A stretch of 46,463 bases of DNA from Gammaproteobacteria bacterium (GTDB taxonomy: Bacteria; Pseudomonadota; Gammaproteobacteria; Burkholderiales; Burkholderiaceae_B). This document shows, piece by piece, positions 30,713 to 40,057 of the stretch; position 1 is the stretch's first letter; every line of letters starts with the position of its first letter. Where the stretch lies: positions 1 through 46,463 of the forward strand of contig JAHJCM010000188.1 of NCBI GenBank assembly GCA_018812945.1, written 5' to 3'. A program made the translations under genes and the position numbers. Under the pieces are notes generated by a model. The model had not been told where the DNA came from, searched no databases, and saw only the letters and a list, made by a program, of their open reading frames with translations.

Positions 30713-30740
30713 ACCGGCACCTTTGTGTTGAAGTGCCGGT
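30713..30740 (-). promoter_or_regulatory. Hairpin immediately upstream of the yeeE-like start codon
   Basis: ACCGGCAC-(12 nt)-GTGCCGGT ending 2 nt before the ATG on the minus strand. Confidence 0.45.
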
Positions 30741-30796
30741 ATTTTAACTGTGTATGCGCAAAAGCGCGCATAGTTGCTGCGATAACTTCCCGAGGA

Positions 30797-31543
30797 TTAT
30801 TTCAGCGCTTCAAGTCGGGCTTTCGCGCTGGCGGCGGCGGGGCTGCTGGGGTATTTGGCGATCAGCTCACCCAGGGTTTTCTTTGCGCCAGGAATGCTTT
30901 TCAACTCCAATTGCGAACTGGCCATGCTGAGCAACGCATCGGGCGCACGCGGGCTGTCCGGAAAGTCTTTGGCCAGATCGCGTTGTGTTACCAGCGCAGT
31001 TTTGTACTCGCCTTGTGCAAACTGGGTGCTGCCCAAAAAGTAGCGAACCTGTGGTTCAAGCTTGCTTTGTTTGTATTTGTTCAGGAAATCCTGAAATTGC
31101 AGGGCTGCGTCTTTGTAGTTACCCGCCTTGAAATGATCAAGACCGGCTTGGTAATCATTGAATTGTTCGGGGGGAACCGTGAGTTCCTCACCATCAAGTT
31201 GAACGGCTTTGGGCTCGAGTTTCTTGATGCGTTCGTCAAGGTTTGTGTACAGGATGCGATTGTCTTCCTGTAGCTTGCGAATGTTGTTGTTGGCGACTTC
31301 GAGATCGCCACGCAAGCGGGCGATCTCTCGGTCTTTGTCACTCAGGGACTGGGCCAATGACAGCTGTCCCTGGTTTGCCGCTTCCATTCGAGCAAGCCGG
31401 TCTTCAAGCACTTTGACCTGCTGGCGCAAGTCCAGAATTGCCTTGCGTGCTTCCGTGTCATCAAATATCGCAAACGCGGAATTGGATGCAAAGGCGCAGA
31501 ACAGGGCAACTACCCAGGCTTGTTGCTTGAAGTTAAAAGTCAT
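30797..31543 (-). CDS. cpoB: Tol-Pal system protein CpoB/YbgF
   Basis: Signal peptide, coiled-coil, C-terminal TPR (YQAGLDHFKAGNYKDAALQFQDFLNKY); position after pal. Confidence 0.93.
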   Translation of the reverse strand: MTFNFKQQAWVVALFCAFASNSAFAIFDDTEARKAILDLRQQVKVLEDRLARMEAANQGQLSLAQSLSDKDREIARLRGDLEVANNNIRKLQEDNRILYTNLDERIKKLEPKAVQLDGEELTVPPEQFNDYQAGLDHFKAGNYKDAALQFQDFLNKYKQSKLEPQVRYFLGSTQFAQGEYKTALVTQRDLAKDFPDSPRAPDALLSMASSQLELKSIPGAKKTLGELIAKYPSSPAAASAKARLEALK

Positions 31544-31561
31544 CTCGAATGGTTTCCTTGA

Positions 31562-32089
31562 TTACTGGTAAACAATGTCAGAGCGACGGTTTTCAGCGTA
31601 AGCGGCTTCGTTGCTGCCTGTTGCTTTTGGCTTTTCTTTGCCGAAGCTAACTGTTTCAATTTGACCTTCTTTTACGCCCAAAGCCAACATCAGCGTTTTC
31701 ACTGCGTCGGCACGGCGCTGGCCCAAAGCCAGGTTGTACTCTGCGCCACCGCGTTCGTCGGTGTTGCCTTGAATAACAACTTTGCGGTTGGGGTTGGCTA
31801 CCAAGTATTTGGCGTGGTTTTGAACCAGCTCACGGTACTCTGACTTCACAGTGTAGCTGTCGTAGTCGAAATAGACGCTACGCTTGGCCAGCACGCCTTG
31901 AGGGTCGTTCAGGGGATCGGCATCACCTGGGGTTACTGTGGGTACGGCGCGGCCGTCACCAGAACCAGGCGCTGTGCCGGTTTTTGATTCAACTGTAGGC
32001 TTGTCGTTCAAAGGAACGGCAGAGCTACAAGCGGCCAACACGGCCACCATTGCGGAAATCGCCAAATACTTGACCATTGAGTTTTTCAT
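31562..32089 (-). CDS. pal: Peptidoglycan-associated lipoprotein Pal
   Basis: Lipobox LAAC; OmpA-like VYFDYDSYTVK...GNTDERGGAEYNLALGQRRA. ORF extends to 32128; start at MKNSMVKYLA chosen. Confidence 0.95.
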   Translation of the reverse strand: MKNSMVKYLAISAMVAVLAACSSAVPLNDKPTVESKTGTAPGSGDGRAVPTVTPGDADPLNDPQGVLAKRSVYFDYDSYTVKSEYRELVQNHAKYLVANPNRKVVIQGNTDERGGAEYNLALGQRRADAVKTLMLALGVKEGQIETVSFGKEKPKATGSNEAAYAENRRSDIVYQ

Positions 32090-32146
32090 TTTTTTCTCCA
32101 AACCTAAAAAACGTTGAGTGTAAAACAATTTAAAACAAATTCAAAA

Positions 32147-33484
32147 TCAATCATTTATGAAAGGGCCCCAGGTGGGTTCCGAGATGTCGGCACCAGAACT
32201 GCTCAAGGTGTACTTGATTCGTCCGTCTTTTGACACCACGGCCAGAGTCCCTTTGCCGCCCGACTTGGTCGCATACAAAATGTAACGGCCATTCGGTGCG
32301 AAGCTTGGGCTTTCGTCGCGCCCAGTATTTGTCAGTAGCATTTCGGTGCCACCTGCCAAATCCAGTGCGGCGATGCGAAATTGCCCGTCTCGACGAGTCA
32401 CATAGGTCAATGTTTTGTCATCGGGACTAATTCGAGGGGAGATATTGTATCCACCTTCGAATGTTACGCGTGCCGCATCACCACCATTTGTGCTCATTCG
32501 ATAAATTTGTGGACCACCTCCTCGGTCAGAAGTGAAATAAATGCTTCGACCATCGTGACTGTACGCGGGCTCGGTGTTGATTCCACCGGTGTTGGTCAAT
32601 CGGTTCAGGCCTGATCCATCGGCATTCATCGAGAAAATTTGTGATCCACCATCTCTGGTCAGCACCACTGCAAGTTGCTGGCCATTCGATGACCACGCTG
32701 GTGCACTGTTGCTGCCTTTGAAATTCGCCAGAGCCTTGCGGCGACCTGTTGCAAGTGTGTGAACAAACACAACAGGTTTGCGCGTTTCGAATGACACATA
32801 TGCAAGTTGCGTGCCGTCTGGCGACCAAGCTGGCGAAATAATGGGTTCTTTGGAGGCCAGCGCAACTTGTGGGTTGGCACCATCGGCATCCGCGATAATC
32901 AGCCGGTAGCGACCTGGGGCCTTTTCAACATAGGCCAGGCGCGTGGAAAACACACCCTTCTCGCCCAGCATCTTCTCGTACACAAAATCGGCAATTTTGT
33001 GGGCATGCAGGCGCAAGGCTGAGGGTGCAATCACATAGCTGAATTTGCCGAGTGACTTTTGCTGGGCTGTGTCGTGCAGGTTAAAGCGCAAGTCCAACCG
33101 CCCGTCAGGCAGCTTTTTCACTGAACCCACGATCAGGGCATCCACGCCAATTGATTTCCAGGCAGAGGGGTCGATCAGCGTGGATTCATTCAATTCAACA
33201 TTGCTGGTGGTGTTGATTGCCCGAAAAAAACCACTTCGCACCAAGTCGTCTTCAATCACCTTTTTAACGTCTTCAGGCAAGCCCTGGTTGCCCTGGAAAG
33301 GTGCTGCCGAGAATGCAATTTGATTGGTGCCCACCCCGGTGATGTCGATTCTCAGTTGTGCCTGCGCAGATGTTGACACTGCAGCAAATGCAGCGACAGC
33401 CAGCAGGGCGCGCGCGGCTCGCTGCAGGCGAAGCCACAGCGTAGTTGTTGTTGGTAAATACATGGCTTGGTTGGCGTAGTTCAT
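32147..33484 (-). CDS. tolB: Tol-Pal system beta-propeller protein TolB
   Basis: WD40-like repeats SPAWSPDGTQLAYVSFE, PAYSHDGRSIYFTSDRGG; position between tolA and pal. Confidence 0.95.
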   Translation of the reverse strand: MNYANQAMYLPTTTTLWLRLQRAARALLAVAAFAAVSTSAQAQLRIDITGVGTNQIAFSAAPFQGNQGLPEDVKKVIEDDLVRSGFFRAINTTSNVELNESTLIDPSAWKSIGVDALIVGSVKKLPDGRLDLRFNLHDTAQQKSLGKFSYVIAPSALRLHAHKIADFVYEKMLGEKGVFSTRLAYVEKAPGRYRLIIADADGANPQVALASKEPIISPAWSPDGTQLAYVSFETRKPVVFVHTLATGRRKALANFKGSNSAPAWSSNGQQLAVVLTRDGGSQIFSMNADGSGLNRLTNTGGINTEPAYSHDGRSIYFTSDRGGGPQIYRMSTNGGDAARVTFEGGYNISPRISPDDKTLTYVTRRDGQFRIAALDLAGGTEMLLTNTGRDESPSFAPNGRYILYATKSGGKGTLAVVSKDGRIKYTLSSSGADISEPTWGPFIND

Positions 33485-33498
33485 TGTTTCACTAAGAA

Positions 33499-34419
33499 TT
33501 AAACGTCTTTTGGACGGAATGAGAGGACAAGCACTGGTTCAACTGAACCGTCTTCGGCCCTGGGTAGCGGGCTGGAACGCTGCAAGGCACGCTCCACAGC
33601 GCTGTCCCACGCTGGCAACCCACTGCTTTTTTTCTGTGTAATAGAGACAATTTCCCCATTGGGAAGTTGCTTGACCTCGAATACTGCTTCCGGGTTTCCG
33701 TCAACTGTGTCGGCCCCGGGAAACACCAGTTTACTGCGTACATATTGCCGAATTCGGTCACTGTACAGCGCTTTGTTTCGACTGGTGCCGGCAGAGGTGC
33801 TACCGGTATTGGGTGCTCCACCCATAATACGCGCAAGCTCTTCCTGGCGAAGTTTCTTGGCCACTTCAGGATCAATTTTGGGTTCTGGCTTCTTCGGCTC
33901 AGGCTTGGGTTCGGGTTTTTTCGGCTCTGGCTTTGGCTCTGGCTTTTTTGGCTCCGGCTTTTTTGGTTCCGGCTTGGGCTCGGGTTTTTTCGGCTCAGGC
34001 TTAGGCTCGGGCTTCTTCTTGGGCTCGGGTTTGGGCAGTTCGATATCTGCTTTGGGCGGCTCAACTGGCTTGGGTGGTGGCGGTGTTTCCACCACAGGTT
34101 TCGGTGGCTCGGGTTCGGGCACCGGTTCGGGTTTGGGCTGCTGCACGGCAATTGGCTCATTGGCCGGCATTTCGGACCACAACACTGCTTCAAATGCAGC
34201 CGGTTCCTCGGTGTTCCAGTTCAAGCCCACCACAAAAAACGCCACCAAAGTTAAATGCGCAATCACCGACACAGTCAGCCCAGCCTTCTCGCCAGTGTGG
34301 TCTACTGGGGGTTCAAGGCGTGCCTCAAGCCCGCTTTCCTTGCTCATTTTGGAAAGCAATGCTTGGTGGGCTGGTGTGAATTCCCAGCCGTTGCGTGGTC
34401 GGGTTAAGTCTGCGCTCAT
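33499..34419 (-). CDS. tolA: TolA with long Pro/Glu/Lys repeat linker
   Basis: N-terminal TM, (KPEPKPEPKKPEP)n linker, TonB/TolA C-terminal domain; between tolR and tolB. Confidence 0.9.
   Translation of the reverse strand: MSADLTRPRNGWEFTPAHQALLSKMSKESGLEARLEPPVDHTGEKAGLTVSVIAHLTLVAFFVVGLNWNTEEPAAFEAVLWSEMPANEPIAVQQPKPEPVPEPEPPKPVVETPPPPKPVEPPKADIELPKPEPKKKPEPKPEPKKPEPKPEPKKPEPKKPEPKPEPKKPEPKPEPKKPEPKIDPEVAKKLRQEELARIMGGAPNTGSTSAGTSRNKALYSDRIRQYVRSKLVFPGADTVDGNPEAVFEVKQLPNGEIVSITQKKSSGLPAWDSAVERALQRSSPLPRAEDGSVEPVLVLSFRPKDV
33874..34137 (-). repeat. Low-complexity KPEP/KKPEP-coding repeat within tolA
   Basis: Translation PKPEPKKKPEPKPEPKKPEPKPEPKKPEPKKPEPKPEPKKPEPKPEPKKPEPK. Confidence 0.9.
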
Positions 34420-34844
34420 TTGCTTTTCGGTTTCACCAGCAGGCCGACTTTCTGGATTTGTGCATTTTGCAAAGCATCCATTGCATCAACCACGGCCTGA
34501 TATTGAATCGCTTTCTCGGCTGAAATGACCACAGGGCGATCGGGCTCGTCGGCCTGCAATTTTTTCACTTCAGCAGCCAGGTTTTCCAAAGCCACTTCGG
34601 TGGTTTTATTGGTTTTCATGTCCTTGACCAGCAAATTGCCCACCTGGCGCACTGTCACTTCGATGGGGCGCATTTGCTTGGGGGGATTGGTGTTGGCCAT
34701 GGATGGCAAATCAATCACAGACGGAGTAATCATTGGGGCCGTGACCATGAAAATGATCAGCAACACCAACATCACGTCGATGTAGGGCACCACATTGATC
34801 TCGTTCATGGCGCGTCTGGATTTTCGTCCAAGTTCGGCTTTCAT
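34416..34844 (-). CDS. tolR: TolR (ExbD/TolR family)
   Basis: INVVPYIDVMLVLLIIFMVTAP. Confidence 0.96.
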   Translation of the reverse strand: MKAELGRKSRRAMNEINVVPYIDVMLVLLIIFMVTAPMITPSVIDLPSMANTNPPKQMRPIEVTVRQVGNLLVKDMKTNKTTEVALENLAAEVKKLQADEPDRPVVISAEKAIQYQAVVDAMDALQNAQIQKVGLLVKPKSK

Positions 34845-34902
34845 TGATTAAATTTCCTGTTGCTCATGGCTGGTTTTTTCGTTGCTGCCATTCTTGAGGT
34901 CA

Positions 34903-35586
34903 TTAGTGTTGACGTTGCAGAATGTTCAAAAATTCTTCAACGAAAGATTCAAACTGGGTAGACAAGCGATCAATGTCATTGGCGTAGCGGTTGTAAGCCA
35001 CCACGGCTGGAATGGCGGCGAACAGACCAATTGCGGTAGCAATCAGCGCTTCAGCAATGCCCGGTGCAACTGAGGCCAGGGTGGCTTGTTGCACATTGGC
35101 CAAGCCCACGAAGGCATGCATGATGCCCCACACGGTGCCGAACAGGCCAATGTAGGGGCTGACGGAACCGGCCGACGCCAGGAAGGGCAAGTTGCGTTCC
35201 AGAATTTCATTCTCGCGCTGGAATGCGGCTTTCATGGCGCGGCGGGCACCGTCGATGATCAGGGAATAATCTGTTAAACCCTTTTTGTCGCGGGCGCGAA
35301 GAAACTCGCTCATGCCAGCCTCGAAAATACGTTCAAGCGGGCCAGCATCGTTGCGGCGCATGCCAGCACGCTGGAACAGGGTATTCAGGTCTCCGCCCGA
35401 CCAGAATTCTTCTTCAAATTTGTCGGCCTGTTGCTTAGTGCGCTTCAATACGGCCCATTTTTTGAAAATGGTGGCCCATGAAATGAGGGAGATCATCACC
35501 AGAATCAGCATGACCAACTGGACAACCAGGCTGGCCTCTGCGATCAGGGAAATGAACGACATGTCGGTAGAGATATCCATTAACAA
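34903..35586 (-). CDS. tolQ: TolQ (MotA/TolQ/ExbB family)
   Basis: LASAGSVSPYIGLFGTVWGIMHAF, ALIATAIGLFAAIPAVVAYN. Confidence 0.96.
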   Translation of the reverse strand: MLMDISTDMSFISLIAEASLVVQLVMLILVMISLISWATIFKKWAVLKRTKQQADKFEEEFWSGGDLNTLFQRAGMRRNDAGPLERIFEAGMSEFLRARDKKGLTDYSLIIDGARRAMKAAFQRENEILERNLPFLASAGSVSPYIGLFGTVWGIMHAFVGLANVQQATLASVAPGIAEALIATAIGLFAAIPAVVAYNRYANDIDRLSTQFESFVEEFLNILQRQH

Positions 35587-35623
35587 TCCGCGATAAGGAA
35601 AATGATTTGTTTCTTGTAACGCA

Positions 35624-36028
35624 CTACGGCATCAATTGGTTGAGTTGTTGATACACAGCAGGGGGTATTGCACTGGGTTTCAGGGTTTCAGTGTTGACAC
35701 AGCCCACCTTGGTTTTACCCTCGCACAGCACTTCGCCGTTGCGCGTTACGGTTTGCTTGAAGACTGCGGAAACTCGCTTAAGTTCAGTGAGTTCCACTGA
35801 TATTTCAAGTACATCCTCAAGTTTAGCAGAGCGAAGGTAGTTCAATTCTGTTCGGCTGACAACGAACACCAAATGATGCTCATTCATCAGCGATTTCATG
35901 CCGATGCTTTGCTGCAGGAACCACTCACTTCGAGCACGCTCCATGAATTTGAGGTAATTGCCATAATAAACAATGCCGCCGGCGTCAGTATCTTCAAAAT
36001 AAACGCGCAGCGAGTGCTTGAATGTCAT
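35624..36028 (-). CDS. ybgC: Acyl-CoA thioesterase YbgC (Tol-Pal associated)
   Basis: RVYFEDTDAGGIVYYGNYLKFMERARSEW hotdog-fold active site. Confidence 0.95.
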   Translation of the reverse strand: MTFKHSLRVYFEDTDAGGIVYYGNYLKFMERARSEWFLQQSIGMKSLMNEHHLVFVVSRTELNYLRSAKLEDVLEISVELTELKRVSAVFKQTVTRNGEVLCEGKTKVGCVNTETLKPSAIPPAVYQQLNQLMP

Positions 36029-36048
36029 GAAATGGCCCGTCTCTAGTA

Positions 36049-36068
36049 TGCTTACGTTATTGTAAGCA
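36049..36068. promoter_or_regulatory. Candidate operator palindrome between ybgC and WS/DGAT
   Basis: TGCTTAC-GTTATT-GTAAGCA perfect 7-bp arms in the divergent intergenic region. Confidence 0.4.
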
Positions 36069-36164
36069 GGAGTAGGGCTGACCTTCGAGGTTGTGGGATC
36101 CTGCCACTATTAAATTAATTAAATATTCACATTCAAATAACAATGAGAAGCGGAGACCACTGAC

Positions 36165-37706
36165 ATGGCGAGAAACATTCCATTGCTGGATGCATCCTGG
36201 CTGTATGTTGAATCAAAAGAAGCGCCCATGCATGTGGGCAGCATGGCAATTTTCACAGTGCCAGAGGGCGAGACCACCCAACAAGCCATTGGCCGGATCG
36301 TTCAGTTGCTCAGGAATTCCGTCGAGTTCGCACCGCCTTTCAATTACCGTTTGTCCAGCCCCCGCTTGCTGACCTTGATGCCCAAGTGGATAGAGGCTGA
36401 CAAAATTGATCTGGATTATCACTTCCGTCACAGTGCTTTGCCGGCACCTGGCGGTGAACGCGAATTGGGTACACTGATTTCCCGTCTGCATTCTCACCCT
36501 CTAGATTTTCGAAAGCCACTGTGGGAAATGCACCTGATTGAAGGCCTTTACGGCAATCGTTTTGCCTTGTACACCAAAATGCACCATTCGCTGATGGACG
36601 GTGTGGGTGGTATGCGTTTGATGGAGCGCATTTTCGGCAAGTCTGCAAAAGAAAGCATGTCGCTGCCGGCCCCTTGGTCTGTCGGCACCATTAGCCGAAA
36701 GAAAAAGAACACCGAACCCCAGCACTTCGCAGACCAGGCTCGGGAAGCCTGGGAGGCTGCTAAGCTCAGTGGACAGTCTTTGCCTGCCGCGGGCCGTGCA
36801 CTCATGGATTTAATGCGAGAAGCGGTCAAGCCAACCGACCCGGCTTTGGCCACGCCATTTTCAGGCCCGAAATCAATTGTGAACAAGCGCGTGGGTGGAG
36901 CCCGCCGATTGGCCACTCAAACATATCCGCTAGAGCGTATTCGCGCCGTGGCCGAGGCGGCCAAGGTGAGTGTGAACGATATTTTTCTGGCGATTTGCTC
37001 GAGTTCCATTCGTCGCTATTTGCTGGAACGCGATGCCTTGCCGTCCGAGTCGTTGACAGCCGGTTTGCCCGTGTCAGTTCGCCCGGCCGACGACCTGGAT
37101 GGCGGCAATGCGATCAGTTTTATTATCGCAAACCTGTACACCACGGAAAGTGATCCTCTGACTCGTTTGAAGGAAATTCGGCGTTCTACGCAATTGGCCA
37201 AGGCCAATTTGCAAGCCATGCCCAAAGAAGCGATCAACAACTACACCATTATGTTGATGGCGCCGATGATGTTGCAATTGGTGTCAGGTTTGGGTGGCTT
37301 GACACGTCCGATTTTCAATACGGTGATTTCAAATGTGCCAGGCCCCTCACGCGACTTGTATTTCTCGGGTTGTCGTCTGGAGCAGTTTTACCCAATCTCC
37401 TTGATTCCGCACGGGCAAGCCTTAAACATCACGGTGGTGAGTTATTCAGGCCAGTTCAATGTGGCGTTTACCGGCGATCACGATGCCTTGCCTTCCATGC
37501 AGCGTTTGTCGGTGTACACCGGCGAGGCACTGGAAGAGCTCGAAGCCGTGTTGGGCGTGACGTGGGAAAGCAAGAAGGTTGGGCCGATTGTTTCTAGCAA
37601 GGCAAGCACTGAAAAGCGACCCGTTGCGGCAAAGAAACCGGCGGTGCGGAAGCAAGCCACGGCGAAGGTGGGTGCAAGTAAGCCGGTGAAAGCGGCTGAG
37701 GACTGA
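36165..37706 (+). CDS. Wax ester synthase/diacylglycerol acyltransferase (WS/DGAT)
   Basis: 513 aa; HHSLMDG catalytic HHxxxDG motif; NVPGPSRDLYFSG; Lys/Ala-rich C-terminal tail. Confidence 0.93.
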   Translation: MARNIPLLDASWLYVESKEAPMHVGSMAIFTVPEGETTQQAIGRIVQLLRNSVEFAPPFNYRLSSPRLLTLMPKWIEADKIDLDYHFRHSALPAPGGERELGTLISRLHSHPLDFRKPLWEMHLIEGLYGNRFALYTKMHHSLMDGVGGMRLMERIFGKSAKESMSLPAPWSVGTISRKKKNTEPQHFADQAREAWEAAKLSGQSLPAAGRALMDLMREAVKPTDPALATPFSGPKSIVNKRVGGARRLATQTYPLERIRAVAEAAKVSVNDIFLAICSSSIRRYLLERDALPSESLTAGLPVSVRPADDLDGGNAISFIIANLYTTESDPLTRLKEIRRSTQLAKANLQAMPKEAINNYTIMLMAPMMLQLVSGLGGLTRPIFNTVISNVPGPSRDLYFSGCRLEQFYPISLIPHGQALNITVVSYSGQFNVAFTGDHDALPSMQRLSVYTGEALEELEAVLGVTWESKKVGPIVSSKASTEKRPVAAKKPAVRKQATAKVGASKPVKAAED

Positions 37707-37757
37707 TTAGAACTTCGCTGCTGAGTTGGCGAAGGACACCTGCATGCAGCCCAAGGC

Positions 37758-38813
37758 CTACAGCAAATCGCCTTGCTGCGAGTTTGCTGCATGCGTGCCC
37801 GCCAAGCTGGCCGGTGCGGTCAAACCAAAGTGTGCGTAAGTATTCAAGGTTGCAATGCGGCCACGAGGCGTGCGTTGAATGTAGCCTTGCTGAATCAGAT
37901 AGGGTTCAATCACGTCCTCGATCGTGTCTTTTTCCTCGCCAATTGCAGCGGCCACACTTTCGAGCCCCACTGGCCCGCCACCAAATTTGTGGATAATGGT
38001 TTCCAGTAATCGGCGATCCATCGGATCCAGGCCCACTTTGTCCACGTCGAGCATGCTTAGGGCAGCATCGGCCACAGCGGCAGTAATCACGCCATCGGCT
38101 TTCACCTGCGCATAATCGCGAACTCGGCGTAGTAGTCGGTTGGCGATGCGTGGCGTGCCGCGTGAGCGGCGTGCAATTTCCAGGCAGCCAGAGGCCTCCG
38201 CCGGTGTGTCCAGCAAATTGGCTGAACGAGCCACAATGCGCGAAAGCTCTTCGGGGGTGTAAAACTCAAGCCGGGACACAATGCCAAACCGGTCGCGCAG
38301 CGGGTTGGTCAACATGCCGGCACGGGTGGTGGCACCCACCAGCGTGAATGGTTGCAAATCGAGTTTCACGCTTCGAGCAGCTGGCCCTTCGCCGATCATG
38401 ATGTCGATTTGATAGTCTTCTAGTGCGGGATACAAAATTTCTTCTACCACAGGCGACAATCTGTGAATTTCATCGATGAACAACACATCGTTGGCCTCAA
38501 GGTTGGTCAGCAATGCCGCCAAGTCGCCTGGGCGTTCAAGCACCGGGCCTGAAGTTTGGCGCAGGTTGACACCCATTTCGCGAGCCAGAATATGGGCCAG
38601 TGTGGTTTTGCCCAAGCCAGGCGGGCCGAACAGCAACACGTGATCGAGTGCTTCTTTTCGTGCGCGCGCCGCTGCGATAAAGATATCGAGTTGATCGCGA
38701 ATTTTTTGCTGCCCCACATATTCGTCCAAATGCTTGGGGCGCAATGCGCGCTCAAAGGCTTCTTCGGCGGGAGTGGTTTTGCTTGGGCTGATGAGGCGAT
38801 CGGGTTCAATCAT
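37758..38813 (-). CDS. ruvB: Holliday junction DNA helicase RuvB
   Basis: [39 protein letters not shown]. Confidence 0.98.
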   Translation of the reverse strand: MIEPDRLISPSKTTPAEEAFERALRPKHLDEYVGQQKIRDQLDIFIAAARARKEALDHVLLFGPPGLGKTTLAHILAREMGVNLRQTSGPVLERPGDLAALLTNLEANDVLFIDEIHRLSPVVEEILYPALEDYQIDIMIGEGPAARSVKLDLQPFTLVGATTRAGMLTNPLRDRFGIVSRLEFYTPEELSRIVARSANLLDTPAEASGCLEIARRSRGTPRIANRLLRRVRDYAQVKADGVITAAVADAALSMLDVDKVGLDPMDRRLLETIIHKFGGGPVGLESVAAAIGEEKDTIEDVIEPYLIQQGYIQRTPRGRIATLNTYAHFGLTAPASLAGTHAANSQQGDLL

Positions 38814-38828
38814 TGTGGATTATCTCGG

Positions 38829-39419
38829 TTAGCCTTTTGACAAATTGCGTAGTGCCAGCTTCAAGCCATCAGTGACACTGGAGCTCTCGGGCAGACCCTT
38901 GCAGGCCAGCGCGGCTTCTTTGTCAGAATAACCCAGTGCGCAAAGGGCTTGAACAATTTCGCTTTGGTTTCCAACCGGCAAAGGCATGCCTTCTGCAATA
39001 TTGGCGGTGCCGCCCAGTGCCACAATTTGTCCTTTCAATTCCAATAACAAACGTTCAGCTGTTTTCTTGCCAATGCCGGGAATTTTGATCAGACGCGCAG
39101 TTTCCTGGCTTTGTACGGCCAGCAGAAAGTCGTGGGTGGAAATAGACGACAAAATGGCCAAGGCAGTTCGCGGACCAATACCTGACACCTTAATCAAGGT
39201 TTTGAACAGGTTTTTTTCAGCAATGTTTTGAAAGCCATACAAGGTGTGCGCGTCTTCGCGAACAACCAGATGTGTAAGCAGGGTGCAAATGCCATTAATT
39301 TCCGGCAAGTTGAACAACGTACTCATGGGTACCTGCAGTTCATAGCCAACACCTTGAACGTCGACCAGAACCCAGGGTGCATTTTTTTCGAGCAAAGTGC
39401 CTTTCAGGCGACCAATCAT
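38829..39419 (-). CDS. ruvA: Holliday junction DNA helicase RuvA
   Basis: MIGRLKGTL..., [31 protein letters not shown]. Confidence 0.98.
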   Translation of the reverse strand: MIGRLKGTLLEKNAPWVLVDVQGVGYELQVPMSTLFNLPEINGICTLLTHLVVREDAHTLYGFQNIAEKNLFKTLIKVSGIGPRTALAILSSISTHDFLLAVQSQETARLIKIPGIGKKTAERLLLELKGQIVALGGTANIAEGMPLPVGNQSEIVQALCALGYSDKEAALACKGLPESSSVTDGLKLALRNLSKG

Positions 39420-39481
39420 TGCAGTTTCTCCACACTGTTCATAATCATAGTAATCTGAATTTGATTATACGCCAAGCGAAT

Positions 39482-40033
39482 TCATTTCCAGCTGGTGCGG
39501 CCCTTTCGGGTGCGGGTTTTGAAAATACTGGTCGGCAGGTCTTTGGCAGCCAGTGCACCCAACAGTTTGCTGCTTTGTGCGTGGGTTAAGGCCGCGGCCA
39601 AGGCATCGGCTGCATCGGCGGAAGGATGGGCTGGCAGCTTGAGCAAACGTTTCACCATTTCCTGCACTTGTTCCTTGTTGGCTTTGCCGTGCCCAACAAT
39701 TGCTTGCTTGATTTGCAAGGCAGTGTATTCAGTCACAGCCAAGCCGCTGTGGGTAAGTGCGGTGAGCACCGCACCACGTGCTTGACCAAGCAGCAGCGTT
39801 GATTGCGGGTTCACGTTCACAAACACTTTTTCAACAACCGCCACTTGGGGTTTGTAAAGATCGGCCAGTTCGCAAAGCCCAGTGAACAGGGTGTGTAAAC
39901 GGTCGGGCAGGGAAGCGTCAGAGTTGGAGCGGATCACGCCACTGGCCACGTAAATCTGTTGGCTTTCATTGATGTCGACCACGCCGTAACCAGTGATGCG
40001 CAGGCCCGGGTCTATGCCAAGTATGCGCATCAC
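39482..40033 (-). CDS. ruvC: Crossover junction endodeoxyribonuclease RuvC
   Basis: [41 protein letters not shown]. Confidence 0.98.
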   Translation of the reverse strand: MMRILGIDPGLRITGYGVVDINESQQIYVASGVIRSNSDASLPDRLHTLFTGLCELADLYKPQVAVVEKVFVNVNPQSTLLLGQARGAVLTALTHSGLAVTEYTALQIKQAIVGHGKANKEQVQEMVKRLLKLPAHPSADAADALAAALTHAQSSKLLGALAAKDLPTSIFKTRTRKGRTSWK

Positions 40034-40057
40034 TGTTGAGGGTGTGTGGTGCTGAAA

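Noticed and set aside
33874-34137. Possible CRISPR-like or tandem-repeat array
   Set aside because: Repeats are short, contiguous and in-frame coding (KPEP units), with no unique spacers.
33492-34528. Glycine/phenylalanine-rich + strand ORFs and a Ser/Arg/Gln-rich - strand ORF over tolA/tolR
   Set aside because: Alternate-frame translations of the KPEP-coding repeat in tolA; the low complexity is inherited from that repeat.
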